DNA of 64,000 nucleotides, taken from NCBI GenBank assembly GCA_963377175.1, contig CAUJNA010000183.1, positions 62,001-126,000 of the forward strand, given 5' to 3'. This stretch comes from Effrenium voratum (taxonomy: Eukaryota > Sar > Dinophyceae > Suessiales > Symbiodiniaceae). Every line of letters begins with the position of its first letter. The stretch's first letter is position 1. Positions 35,108 to 44,241 of the stretch are shown one piece after another. A program made the position numbers and the translations under genes. The notes beneath the pieces are model-generated. The model was not told the DNA's origin. It saw only the letters and a program-made list of their open reading frames with translations, and ran no database searches.

Positions 35108-35399
35108 AGCCACGCAGCGACCTATGCCAGGGGCTCGCCGTGTCTGCCTGGACCTGGAGCGCGCCACCTCACGCAGCGCCACCTGTGTGTGGGCCGTCGA
35201 GGGCGACGAGCTCCGATTTACTAGGCGCACGGGGCCTCCAGGGCTCCAGCATGAGGTGGCGCACCTCGAAGAGCACGCCGAACAAAAGAATTTGAACTTT
35301 GGACTCACCCGGAGAGGTACAACAACCCACTGCCTGCTCATGCCGGGCCTCCACGAGCGCACGGCCTTTGTGACGGGAAAACTCTTGCCGCCGAGCCCC

Positions 35400-35790
35400 A
35401 AGTCGATCTTGCACTTGACGTGCTTGCCCTCACCTTGACGGCGCGCTGGAGCTGGCTCTCGAGCTTGGTGCGGGAGGCGCCCGGGACGGGCTTCTCGAAC
35501 ACGATCATGTTGTCGATCACCTGCTCCACCTCCTCCGTCCACAGCTCCAGGTCGGTGTTGCTCGCAAAGCACACTCCGACCCTCCCGTCGTCCTGGAAGT
35601 TGCCGGGCTCCCACAGCACCTCCACGTCGACCTTGCACACCAACGCACCCTGATGGGAGTCCTCGATGGACATGAATTTCCCCCCCTTGGCATTGGTCTG
35701 AACGTCCAGCCCGAGCGCAAGCTTCATGGTTGCGAAGCGCGGCTCCTTTTTTATCCGGTGGAGAAAAAAGTCCGGTCCGATGAACGCACG
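35400..35790 (-). pseudogene. Unidentified gene of the GC-rich viral fossil
   Basis: One minus-strand frame reads FATMKLALGLDVQTNAKGGKFMSIEDSHQGALVCKVDVEVLWEP through VIDNMIVFEKPVPGASRTKLESQLQRAVK, well-formed sequence of about 120 residues with alternating hydrophobic strands. It then shifts frame to KVKCKIDLGLGGKSFPVTKAVRSW. It sits between capsid-like and helicase-like remnants. I do not recognise the family; a small virion or DNA-binding protein is possible. Confidence 0.35.
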
Positions 35791-35949
35791 AGCCTGCGCC
35801 GTCGCCGTCGCACTCGTGGTGATCTTGCTCTTTAAAAATGCCGAGACTCCTGGAGGTTTTCTGCGGCACGAAGTCGGTCGGCAGGGCCTTCGAGGCGGCG
35901 GGCTGGGAAGTCGTCTCTCTGGGCATCGTGTCGAAATTTGAGCCCACGA

Positions 35950-37000
35950 TCCTGTGCGACATCCGGAGCCGGCAATGAAGCTGTGGCGCAGGTAGCCCAC
36001 ACGGCCGATGTCGATGTTGCGCACCGTGTCGTCGTACGTCCCCGCAAGGACCGAGAGGAAGTGGAAGTGCTCCGAGGCTCCCTTCATAGGGTTGTGCGGG
36101 TACTGCAGGCTGCCCAGCTGCATCTGCGACTCCAGGAGGCGCGCCGATGGGGGCCACGTCCAGCTGGCCAGCAAGTGGATCTTCGAGCCCACGTCGTTGT
36201 CCCACGAACGCGCCCATCAATTTCGTGAACACGCGCGCCACGGTGACGTTGTGCTCTGCCACGCCCGTCGGGACGCTGGACTGCTGCGTGTGCGCCGTGG
36301 GGTAGCTGAACACGAGGGAGCGCCCGGACAGCAGCACCCGGTTGAAGGACTCGACCAGCGCCGAGTCTAAAACAACCTGGGAGGCCAGAACTCGGACGTT
36401 CTGGATCTCGAAGTCGGCGCTCAGCGTGGCTCCCGCCGGGTGCGCCCCGGCGTTCTCGGACCACAGCGCAGTCGTGGCGTCCGCAAACTCGATCTCAGGT
36501 TCAGCTGCGGGGGCAGCATCTTGCCGCAGCGCAGGATGCCCACCATGGTGGGGCGCAGCAGCACGTCCGCGTACCCGCCCTGGTGCACCGCACGGGCGAT
36601 GCGGGGATCGTTGACTTGATCGAAACCCTCCATGGCCTTGTTGCGGTTGTACTCTCGGCCCTTCAGCAGGTCGTGCACGGCCACGGTGCGGCCGTAGTAG
36701 TTGATGTCGTCGCAGCGCTGGCCGTTGGCGAAGACCTGGACGCGCTGGACGAAACAGGCGGGGTTGGGCGTGGCCGGGGCCAGCGGGTTGGTGCCGTCCG
36801 TGTTCCTGACGCGGAAGGCGATCTTGATCGACTCGGGGTCGATGAAGGACGTGCCACTGGTCAGCGGGATGCGGCAGACCCGTGAGGTCGTGGGGGAGAA
36901 CGAGCTCAGCGAGCTGGGGAAGTACTGCATGTCGTGCCGCGCCGTCACGTAGCTGGTGTTGCTGGTCTTCAGCTTGTAGCCCAGCTCTGCATCAGCTCAT
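35950..37000 (-). pseudogene. Degenerate double-jelly-roll-type major capsid protein (GC-rich)
   Basis: The N-terminal part in frame 36,421-36,948 contains SIKIAFRVRNTDGTNPLAP, then VQRVQVFANGQRCDDINYYGRTVAVHDLL. The intact AT-rich capsid gene at 53,407-54,992 has SIRLFANLQNTDGTRSHFLRPLG, then FFSRYRCTVGGQQVQDIIEYNRHCELYN: same spacing and the same NTDGT and GQxxxDIxxY cores. The relic continues in other frames (LLSGRSLVFSYPTAH; FHFLSVLAGTYDDTVRNIDIGRVGYL). Two or more frameshifts. This is a second, older viral integration with host-like composition. Confidence 0.6.
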
Positions 37001-37454
37001 CCTGGGCTCCGGCGGTGACTACCTCCATGCTTCTTTGCAAACGACACGCATTTTGAGTCGTACGGCAAAAGGAAGAGTTTTAGCCCACAATCGTAGACGA
37101 GCTACTACTCTAGCCCAGAACGTCGCGTCCTTTCCCTCAATGAGACATGGCCCGAAAACAGTTTGTACCATCGGATACCCGGTGTTGGCATTGATGGTGA
37201 ACTTCACGCTCACGGCCGTGCCACCCATGGTGACACCGCAACGAGGTATACGTCTCGTACCCGGACGTGATGTCGCACCTATCGTCGTCCCCTCCAGAAT
37301 TCATTCTGAAGATGGAGTCAATGATCTCGTTGTCGATCTTGGTGGTATCGTCAGCTGATGCTCGTCCACGTGTTGCTCCCTGCTGTGGGTGGGACCCGCC
37401 AGCAGTTTGCGACCCGTATTGAGGACGAGACGATGAGCTCTGCTGCCGCCGCTC

Positions 37455-37970
37455 TCAGTTCTGCGGTGGCTCAGCCTTTGTTGAGCCCATCACCCACCAC
37501 GTTGGTTCCTCGCCATCGGTGAAGTCTTCAGGGTACTTTTCCAGCGCCCTTTCACATTGCACGTGGGTGAAGTACTCGTTTCTATCGAAGTCCGCCACGT
37601 GGCTCTTGTCTGCCTCGGTCTCGATGATCTTCAACCACTCAGCCCACCTGCGTCGATCCTGGTTCTCCGTCGCTCGGTCGGCCGCATGCGGTGCAAGGCT
37701 GATGGAATTGATATTCATCGCGGGCAGTGTTGATGCATAGATCATGTCGATACACCACAGGAAGTCCCTTGCGTCCTCGACCTCCTTGTGCAGATCATCC
37801 AATTCAGTCTTATCTTGTCGAAAACAGACCTTGTACGACGATCCGAAGCATCCCTTTCTCCGATCAACGGCTGTAGTCTCCTCGGGATGAAAGACACACA
37901 CATAAGCGAATTCATTGCCCCGATGCCTGCATCCGAAATACCCGTAGGAATGGAACCGTAAATTATCCAT
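37455..37970 (-). CDS. Hypothetical protein, 171 aa
   Basis: A continuous frame with balanced composition, rich in Asp, Glu, Cys and aromatic residues (for example GYFGCRHRGNEFAYVCVFHPEE, DFDRNEYFTHVQCERALEKYPEDF). No membrane segment, signal peptide or known motif. It precedes the capsid remnant on the same strand by about 450 bases, so it could belong to the viral fossil or to the host. Product unknown. Confidence 0.45.
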   Translation of the reverse strand: MDNLRFHSYGYFGCRHRGNEFAYVCVFHPEETTAVDRRKGCFGSSYKVCFRQDKTELDDLHKEVEDARDFLWCIDMIYASTLPAMNINSISLAPHAADRATENQDRRRWAEWLKIIETEADKSHVADFDRNEYFTHVQCERALEKYPEDFTDGEEPTWWVMGSTKAEPPQN

Positions 37971-38438
37971 CGAAGAACTGGCCGGTCATTAAGGACATGC
38001 TTTTTATGCATTTTTTGTGTGCTTTTTTTGGACCGAAAACCTTGTTTTTTCGCGCGCGCGTTCTTTGTCAAAACAATCCGTTTTTCGGAAGTGTTTTTTT
38101 GCCGAAAATCTTGGGGAGGGAGGGGGGGGGGGAAGAATTTTGGGATGCGCTCTTACTCCGAGGTGGCTTGAACTTGACTTGCGTTGCTGCATGGCCAAAA
38201 GGACCCCAAAGAAGAAAGTCAAGAGGGAAGGGGCGGGATCCGCTTGGGCAGAAACATGCAACTTGGCAGCCTACTGGTTACAATCGTTGGCCACCTTAGC
38301 AGCCGATAAGCAAGAAGCAAAAGGCCGTGCACGCGCAGCTGCTCTCCTTTTTTCCGGCATTGCCCCACGCCAATGGAAAAGAGATACAGCTGGACAGCGC
38401 CAGTGAGACCCCGTCATATGGCAGCTGCCAGGTTTGCC

Positions 38439-38756
38439 TCAGGCACTGGCGCTGGCTGCTTTCGCCTCAAAACAAACTGCGCGAGCGCAGTTTGTCATAA
38501 GCGCAAGCTGGTCCAACTTGCTGTTTAAATCACGCAGGGCCTCTTCAAGCCGCGCGTTCTTTTCAGCTGCTTCACGGAATTTCTGCTCAGCCTGGCGGAG
38601 ACGGTCACACCAGTCCCGTGCACCCATGGTAGTGCTTTTGGTCCAGAAATCTAATTCTTTCTTCATGGAGTCATTGTCCAGCCGCAGCCGATCTACTTCA
38701 GCAAGCAACTCATCATGGTTTTGGAGATTCAATAGTTCTTCCTTGGTGAGTCGCAC
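38439..38756 (-). CDS. Coiled-coil hypothetical protein
   Basis: MRLTKEELLNLQNHDELLAE starts a helical, heptad-like protein of about 85 residues ending near LNSKLDQLALM. The last 20 residues are encoded by an 11-bp-stem hairpin (38,472-38,495) and its flank, so the true end may differ: in another frame a TGA abuts the hairpin. Possibly a terminal exon; the frame at 38,826-39,125, with one hydrophobic C-terminal segment, lies just upstream on the same strand. Confidence 0.45.
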   Translation of the reverse strand: MRLTKEELLNLQNHDELLAEVDRLRLDNDSMKKELDFWTKSTTMGARDWCDRLRQAEQKFREAAEKNARLEEALRDLNSKLDQLALMTNCARAVCFEAKAASASA

Positions 38757-38825
38757 ACGGATGTTGCAGCGCCGGCTGTTCTCGTACCTGGCCCAGTGCA
38801 GTTTGCAAAGATGTTTTGGGCAGGC

Positions 38826-39125
38826 TCAAGAACACAGTTGAAGAGATAATAAAACACATACTACAATTATTGACTGAACTGTTATTCCAAGCTGCCGTCT
38901 CTTAGTTGCAGTTTTGACATTCACGGGGTCGGCCTGCAGCTTCTTGGTGTTCTTCATCTCCCCCAGCTCGCTCTTTATTATCACAACCATGGCACGCCCC
39001 CTTTGGCAACGGCGACGTGAAGTCAGGCGGCTGGAGCTTGACAAAGAAAGTAGCGAGAGTCCACCCCCTGCCCAGATCTTTTCAATGCTGGCCCATAAGA
39101 GTTTGTCAATGGTCGAAAGGTTCAA
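38826..39125 (-). CDS. Small protein with one hydrophobic segment
   Basis: A 99-residue frame: a Ser/Arg-rich N-terminal half, then LGITVQSIIVVCVLLSLQL at the C-terminus, which would be a tail anchor. A start at the internal Met in RAMVVIIKSELGEMKNTKK is also plausible. Product unknown. Spacing of about 70 bases to the next coiled-coil frame. Confidence 0.3.
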   Translation of the reverse strand: MNLSTIDKLLWASIEKIWAGGGLSLLSLSSSSRLTSRRRCQRGRAMVVIIKSELGEMKNTKKLQADPVNVKTATKRRQLGITVQSIIVVCVLLSLQLCS

Positions 39126-39229
39126 CTACCGGCAAGTCAAGCTTTAGATCCCCAAAAAACAAAAAAGTCCAACTTGCACAAAGTATTCAAGCACCACAAG
39201 AAAAAAACTACCATTCGGGCACTGGGCTC

Positions 39230-39780
39230 GGGCCCCAAAAAGTCATTCCATTCGGGCCCCGAAAAGATGGCTGGTGGACACAAATGTGCAGATTGAAACG
39301 GTGGCCTCCAAAGAGCCCCTGGAGGAACATCCAAAGCCAAGAGCCCCGGGCCCCGAAAAGTTCGAATCGGGCCCCGAAATGTCGGGCCCCGAAAAGCTGT
39401 TGGTGGACCATTCGGGTCCCCAAAGAGCCCCTGGAGAAACATCCACAGCCAAGAGCCCCGGGCCGAAAAGTCGTTCGATTCGGGCCCCGATTCGGGCCCC
39501 GAAAAGCTGTTCCATTCGGGTCCCGGATTCGGGCCCCGAAAAGTCCATTCGAGCCCCGAAAAGATGGCTGGTGGACACAAATGTGCAGATTGAAACGGTG
39601 GCCTCCAAAGAGCCCCTGGAGAGTCCATTCCAAAAGATTGTTTGTTCGATTCGGGCCCCGAAAAAGCTGTTCCTTTCGGGTCCCGGATTCGGGCCCCGAA
39701 AAGTTGTTTGATTCGGGCCCCGATTCGGGCCCCGAAAAGCTGTTCCATTCGGGCCCCGGGTTCAGGCTCTAAATTGTTTT
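39230..39780. repeat. Array of GGGCCCCGAAAAG words with a duplicated 60-base segment
   Basis: At least ten copies of TTCGGGCCCCGAAAAG-type words, often followed by TC/CTGTTCCATTCGGG, are spread irregularly. A segment starting AGATGGCTGGTGGACACAAA occurs at about 39,265 and 39,562, giving a higher-order duplication of about 297 bases. Both strands stay open in several frames because the word has no stop; the resulting ORFs are rejected. Confidence 0.8.
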
Positions 39781-39869
39781 CAAGCTGGAAAAACTCTCCG
39801 TGTTGGCTCCGAAGACTTGTTCAAAATTTGGGCCGGGTTCAGGCCCCGAAGTTGCCACAGAGGGAGCAA

Positions 39870-39957
39870 GGGACAGTGGCGCAATGGCAGCGCGCCCGAA
39901 CCAACCTGCGGACCCGCAGTTGGTAGGGAGGTCGCGGATTCAAATCCCGCCTGCCCC
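39870..39957 (+). tRNA. tRNA-like gene with a hairpin in place of the anticodon loop
   Basis: Acceptor GGGACAG pairs with CTGCCCC (one A-C mismatch), D-arm GCGC/GCGC, anticodon stem CCCGA/TAGGG (one mismatch), T-arm GCGGA/TTCAAAT/CCCGC. Instead of a 7-base loop there are 24 bases; together with the flanking T they form the hairpin ACCAACcTGCGG/CCGCAGTTGGT, of the same family as others nearby. An intron is possible but no anticodon with U33 can be placed. Probably a pseudogene, or a tRNA-derived repeat hit by a hairpin insertion. Confidence 0.5.
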
Positions 39958-40284
39958 CATCTTTTGCGCAGAGTGACCCTCGGGGGGCTTCAACAATTCA
40001 ATTGCCGAAAGGAGCTCTGGCGCCTCTGGCAGGCATGGCTGGCCTTCTGATGTGGAAGGTCTGAGAAACACATGAACACGCAGTGGCTGTTGAAACTCAC
40101 GCGGGCTCCTTTTTCAGACTCTCAGCTTTCCCCGCGACATGTCAATTGCATGTCTCCCCGACCATGTTGCTACTAAGAAGCAAGCAGCAATTGCAGCTTG
40201 CAAAAACCACCGTTTGGGAAAACAGCAAGGCATCCAACTGCGGGGGCGCAGTTGTTTGAACACCTGATCCAATCTGTACTGGAG

Positions 40285-40662
40285 TCAAAGTCGATCAGGG
40301 CTGAACTGCCCCCAAGCCAGTGTTGTTTCGCTTCCGGAAGAGGCATCCTTGGGGGATGGCTCAGTTGTTGCATCGCAGCTGGGCGAGACATCAGGTTGCT
40401 CGGAATCTTTCTTCTGCTGCCACTTCCTTGCCAGGACCTGGGCCTCTGCCCAAGCCACTGCGACAAGCCCTGGCATAACTCGCTCACTCAGTGGCAAATC
40501 GTCGGCACTCCCCACGTAGAACTTCATCCCGAAGCCAAACTTCTGTGATTGTCCAAGGCCTTTCACCACAAAGCTTGAGTTGTCCAGCTTAACCATAATC
40601 TTGCAGCATCCTGCAGGCTTGACCGTGTAGGAATGGTTGCCAACAGGCGGTGTCTCAGGCAT
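40285..40662 (-). CDS. Hypothetical protein, 125 aa
   Basis: MPETPPVGNHSYTVKPAGCCKIMVKLDNSSFVVKGLGQSQKFGFG suggests a beta-rich N-terminal domain; the C-terminal third is low complexity. The ATG overlaps the stop of the preceding ORF (40,655-40,855) in an ATGCCTGA arrangement. A family hairpin lies about 30 bases after its stop. Product unknown. Confidence 0.4.
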   Translation of the reverse strand: MPETPPVGNHSYTVKPAGCCKIMVKLDNSSFVVKGLGQSQKFGFGMKFYVGSADDLPLSERVMPGLVAVAWAEAQVLARKWQQKKDSEQPDVSPSCDATTEPSPKDASSGSETTLAWGQFSPDRL

Positions 40663-40855
40663 GGCAAAAATGGAGGAGCGTGGGGTAATACTTCATCAAA
40701 ATGTTTCCAAGCCGCTCCTTCTGCTGCAGAATGCTCCGCAAGTCTGGGTGGCTAAGCATGTCCCAGTCCCCCGACTCATCACGCTTGCGTTTCCGCTCTG
40801 CGCGAAGGTCAGCCCGACTGCCGAAAATCACCGTGCTCTCGTGTTCAGACGACAT
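40655..40855 (-). CDS. Hypothetical small basic protein, 66 aa
   Basis: MSSEHESTVIFGSRADLRAERKRKRDESGDWDMLSHPDLRSILQQ is hydrophilic with a basic patch, no recognised fold. It overlaps the 3' neighbour by eight bases and the upstream frame (40,845-41,054) by eleven. Such stop-start overlaps are unusual for a dinoflagellate nuclear locus and could mean exons, not separate genes. Confidence 0.35.
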   Translation of the reverse strand: MSSEHESTVIFGSRADLRAERKRKRDESGDWDMLSHPDLRSILQQKERLGNILMKYYPTLLHFCHA

Positions 40856-41090
40856 GTTTGGAAACCTTCGGCAAAACTCGGGCCTTAATGACTGCGGCGA
40901 TGCAAGTCAAGGGCAGGACGACAAGCAGCAGCAATGCCCGTGCACTCACACCACAACAAAGCCTAGCAGTGCTCATGCACATGCGAACACCACACTCCGT
41001 GGCTCGATGCATTTTTTTCAATCCAAGGCCACACAACTTCAGCCTCAAAAACACTGTGCGTTGTGGCTGGCGGCGGGCCTGTCTCAGTCT

Positions 41091-42011
41091 CTACTCAGAG
41101 GAGAACACAGTGACTGGTTTTGAAGTTCCAGCAGCTGCGTTTCCGCAGCTGGCGGCAGCACGCTGCTTTGCGCGCTGATCTTGGTGCCATGGCGAATTGT
41201 TGATGATGGGTCCAACTTGGACACGGCCAATTTGATCGCACTCGGTGCCAGGGACCTGGTCGGCGGTGTCGACCAATAGAAACTCCGGATCCTCAACCTG
41301 CATGTCAGCGTCCTTTCCTTCTGCATCAGATTGCTGTGCTGCAGTGATCTGCTCGATGTCATCAGGATGCCAGATGGCGTTGCCAGGAAAGAGAGAAAGT
41401 GGCATGCGGCTGTGAAGGGCCTTCAGCATCACCCGTGGTTTTGGCACGGGGTCACTGATTGGCAGGCAAAGTATCTGGGACCACTCAACCAGGTCAGACA
41501 CGCGATCGAGCTCGTCCTGCCAGCCCCAAATCAAGAAGCGCTTCTCCCAGGAAGCATGGGAAATGGGCCCATAATTTCCACCATAAGGGGCACGTTGAAT
41601 GTCATACACCACACACCGCAACTGATAATGCTTCCACTTGTACTCGTTGATGGCACATATCAGGTTCTTCGTGGGCCCTGGCACCAGCTGAACCCAAGGC
41701 CGATGCTCGATCCACTGCTGCACTGAGGAAGTGCGAGTTTCGTGATTGCACCAGTCTGCAGTTTCCTCTGTGTAATGTCTTTCCAGATAATCGTCGCTGT
41801 TCACATGAATGAACACTCGCAGATCCCTGAACTCCTCCATGCAGATGGGGCTCCCTTTGCGAAACACGATGGCTTGCTCCAACTTTTCCAGTATCTCCGA
41901 ATGAAGCTGATAGAGCGGGAAGAAGCTGGACTTCCACGTCACCAAGCAAGCGTGGTCGCCTGGCTGAAACCGTGCCTCCTGACGGCCCATGCCGTCCAAC
42001 CATGACGACAT
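41091..42011 (-). CDS. Hypothetical protein, about 306 aa
   Basis: I prefer the internal Met (MSSWLDGMGRQEARFQPGDHACLVTW) at 42,011 over the longer frame from 42,107, because upstream residues look untranslated and a 9-bp-stem hairpin sits immediately before this ATG (42,013-42,034). The body is well-formed (for example DYLERHYTEETADWCNHETR, WQDELDRVSDLVEWSQILCLPISDPVPKPR). The last 15 residues are encoded by another family hairpin. No domain recognised. Confidence 0.5.
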   Translation of the reverse strand: MSSWLDGMGRQEARFQPGDHACLVTWKSSFFPLYQLHSEILEKLEQAIVFRKGSPICMEEFRDLRVFIHVNSDDYLERHYTEETADWCNHETRTSSVQQWIEHRPWVQLVPGPTKNLICAINEYKWKHYQLRCVVYDIQRAPYGGNYGPISHASWEKRFLIWGWQDELDRVSDLVEWSQILCLPISDPVPKPRVMLKALHSRMPLSLFPGNAIWHPDDIEQITAAQQSDAEGKDADMQVEDPEFLLVDTADQVPGTECDQIGRVQVGPIINNSPWHQDQRAKQRAAASCGNAAAGTSKPVTVFSSE

Positions 42012-42240
42012 AATTACTGTGGTAGCACAGTAATGTCTGTGGGAAGTGGGACTGACGCGCAGTTGCCTAGATGTGAAGCGAAAACAGCTGCAGGGCAATA
42101 ACATCAATCAACAACATCGCAACTTTCAAGGACAGTCGCAACTTGCAAGGTCCAACACGCAATGCTTGCTCTTTTGTTTCTTTGCCCATCACGCGGTGCC
42201 ATGGTCTGCTGCGCGCCCGCAGCAGACATTGCCACAAGGT

Positions 42241-42819
42241 CTAGTTTACATCATCAGCGGGAGGAGGTTTCACAAATTTGCGTTGCCTTCTCTCAGGACT
42301 TGGCATTGAAGCTATCGCATTCTTCCTCTCTGTGCTCTCAAGCCAGGCGTTCCGGGCAGCATTACTATCCAGGCCGTTCTCGGCAGCGTTGTCAAAGAAA
42401 GCTTTTCGGGTATTTTCATAATTTGTGGTTTTCTTTGACGCGCCCTTGGCTTTGGCCTTGCCTTTGGCTTTGGCCTTGGCTTTGACCTTGGCCTTGGCTT
42501 TGGGCTCTTTCTTGGCCTTGGCTTTGGCCTTGGCTTTGGCCTTGGCCTTGGCTTTGGCCTTGGCTTTGGCCTTCGCTACTGGACATGGAGGATCTTCTCC
42601 TGCGTCTTTGTCTTCTTCTTCTGCTTCTTCTTCTTCATTCATATCTTCGTTCTCGTCCTCCGGCTCATCAGAATCATCCCATCCCCCCGCCTCGCCGAAG
42701 AGCTGCTCGATGGAAGGCTCAGCCTCCTGGTTGCCAGAGTCAGGCTCATCGCAATTGTCGTTCTTCCTCAGGCTCGGGAAAAAGTTGCCTTCTTCGATGC
42801 CGCCGCTCATGAATGGCAA
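42241..42819 (-). CDS. Acidic protein with Lys-Ala repeat tail
   Basis: 192 residues: an acidic Glu/Asp-rich middle (about 45-75), then an AKAKAK run of about 40 residues encoded by a GGCTTTGGCCTT minisatellite (42,440-42,580), then a helical C-terminus (TRKAFFDNAAENGLDSNAARNAWLES). Alternating Lys-Ala runs recall histone-H1-like basic chromatin proteins of dinoflagellates, but that is composition only. A 10-bp-stem hairpin follows the stop by 13 bases. Confidence 0.5.
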   Translation of the reverse strand: MPFMSGGIEEGNFFPSLRKNDNCDEPDSGNQEAEPSIEQLFGEAGGWDDSDEPEDENEDMNEEEEAEEEDKDAGEDPPCPVAKAKAKAKAKAKAKAKAKAKAKKEPKAKAKVKAKAKAKGKAKAKGASKKTTNYENTRKAFFDNAAENGLDSNAARNAWLESTERKNAIASMPSPERRQRKFVKPPPADDVN

Positions 42820-43088
42820 TGCTACTTACTGGCTTGAGGGGCTCATGATTGGGCTCTCAAGAGCACAGGTCGTGGACTGCAAATGGTTCTCCGTGCACTG
42901 TCAGTTCAAAAGACAGGACACTCACAATTGCAGCAGCGTGTTTATCCCATTTTCCTCCCAGCGCTCCGAACTGCAATCTGCCCTGGGTCTGTGATTGCTT
43001 CGCTGCCAACAGACATGTCCCGCTATCATCATTATTGTCATGCGCTGGCTAAACAAAAGAATGCACAAACTGTGGCACCACAGTTTGT

Positions 43089-44017
43089 TTAGTCATCACT
43101 ACCCACAGAGTCTTCACTCAGATTCTCCTCCTCGACGTCCTCTTCATCTTCAATTTCTTCGTCTTCTTCGTCTTCTGCAATCAGATCCTTCTCCGACTTC
43201 TTCTTCGGAGCCGCCTTCATCTTTGCAGCCTTCTTTGGCTTCGGCTTTGCATTGGCACCTCCCCGCGACTTGCGCTTCTTGCCTGTCACCGTGGACGTGG
43301 AAGGCTCAGGGGTGCTGCTGCTCTGCGCATGCGGAAGGTGCAAAAGTTTTCCCAGCTTTGCGTTGAAAATCTTGTCGTTGGCAGGGTCAGTCATCGCCGC
43401 GAGGAGCTGTGTGCAGACCTGGGCCTTGAACCACTTGGCGTGCTTTTGTGAGAAGCCTGGCGTGCTCTTCTTGGGCACCAGAACCAAACTCGAGCAAAAG
43501 GACATCAAACTGCGATGCAGCCAAGGAGCAAATTGCTGTCACTGGAATTCTTTTTGTCAAAATCACGCTGGCTGTCGCAGGCTCTGCTGCTGTCATGAGT
43601 GTGACAGCCCGTGGCCGATACCGGTGCAACAATTCCTCGATCATGTGCGAATGCCTTGGATTCCAAGTGATCGGTTCTCCTGCCACGTTGTCCTTTGCAC
43701 TTCCATCTGTTCGCTGTTGGTTGTTCGGTGCACCAGCCACGCGGAAGCTTCCAAGCAACTCGTGCTTGAACACAGGTGCCAGCCTTGTCAGCCCTGCCAA
43801 ATCATGCCGGGGGACCCCGTAGACCTCAGAAACTCGCACGCAAACAAGGGGCGCAAGCTGAGCGCGCCAAACAACCGCGCACTGTTTGGTTTATCCAAGG
43901 CGCAGCATCTGAACACACGGTCCCCTCAAAATGTAGGTTCTTCCGGCTTCCCGTGATAGCTTGCAGCTTTTGCACATCCGTGGTGGTCACCAAGACCTTT
44001 TCTGCCAAGTTAATCAC
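43089..44017 (-). CDS. Hypothetical dinoflagellate gene in two or three frames
   Basis: Three same-strand pieces read as one gene with frame changes or introns: NLAEKVLVTTTDVQKLQAITGSRKN (43,880-44,017), AGLTRLAPVFKHELLGSFRVAG through HSHMIEELLHRYRPRAVTLMTAAEPATA (43,460-43,839), and FSQKHAKWFKAQVCTQLLAAMTDPANDKIFNAKLGKLL with a Lys/Pro-rich then acidic tail (43,089-43,450). The stop TAA at 43,089-43,091 directly abuts a 10-bp-stem hairpin. Product unknown. Confidence 0.45.
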
Positions 44018-44241
44018 GTTGACCTCATTCTCAGCCCCCGCGCCTCCGAGGAAATCACATTAAAACGCTGAGGCCCTGGCCCCACGCTCAATCGCCGTCC
44101 CTGACAGATTCCTGGCCTTCCTGTTCGCAGTTGTCGAGGCCTCACTGTGGATTAAATTCTACATCTTAGTCACGCCGATCCTTGAACAGGTTGTTCCAAT
44201 GAGAATGCAGGCCTGACCGGCCTCCGTCAAAGAACAAGAAC

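Noticed and set aside
34931..36337. 468-codon ORF on the minus strand
   Set aside because: Only its first 45 residues fit the capsid remnant; the rest is an out-of-frame reading of GC-rich DNA whose better frame is 35,338-36,192.
38017..38406. Plus-strand ORF with MAKRTPKKKVKREG
   Set aside because: The second half could be a small basic protein, but it follows a G-rich homopolymer, stands alone on its strand and has no supporting context.
39137..39772. Long ORFs on both strands through the GGGCCCCGAAAAG array
   Set aside because: The repeat lacks stops in several frames, so openness carries no coding information.
42425..42994. Plus-strand ORF of Ala/Leu repeats
   Set aside because: Antisense shadow of the Lys-Ala repeat protein.
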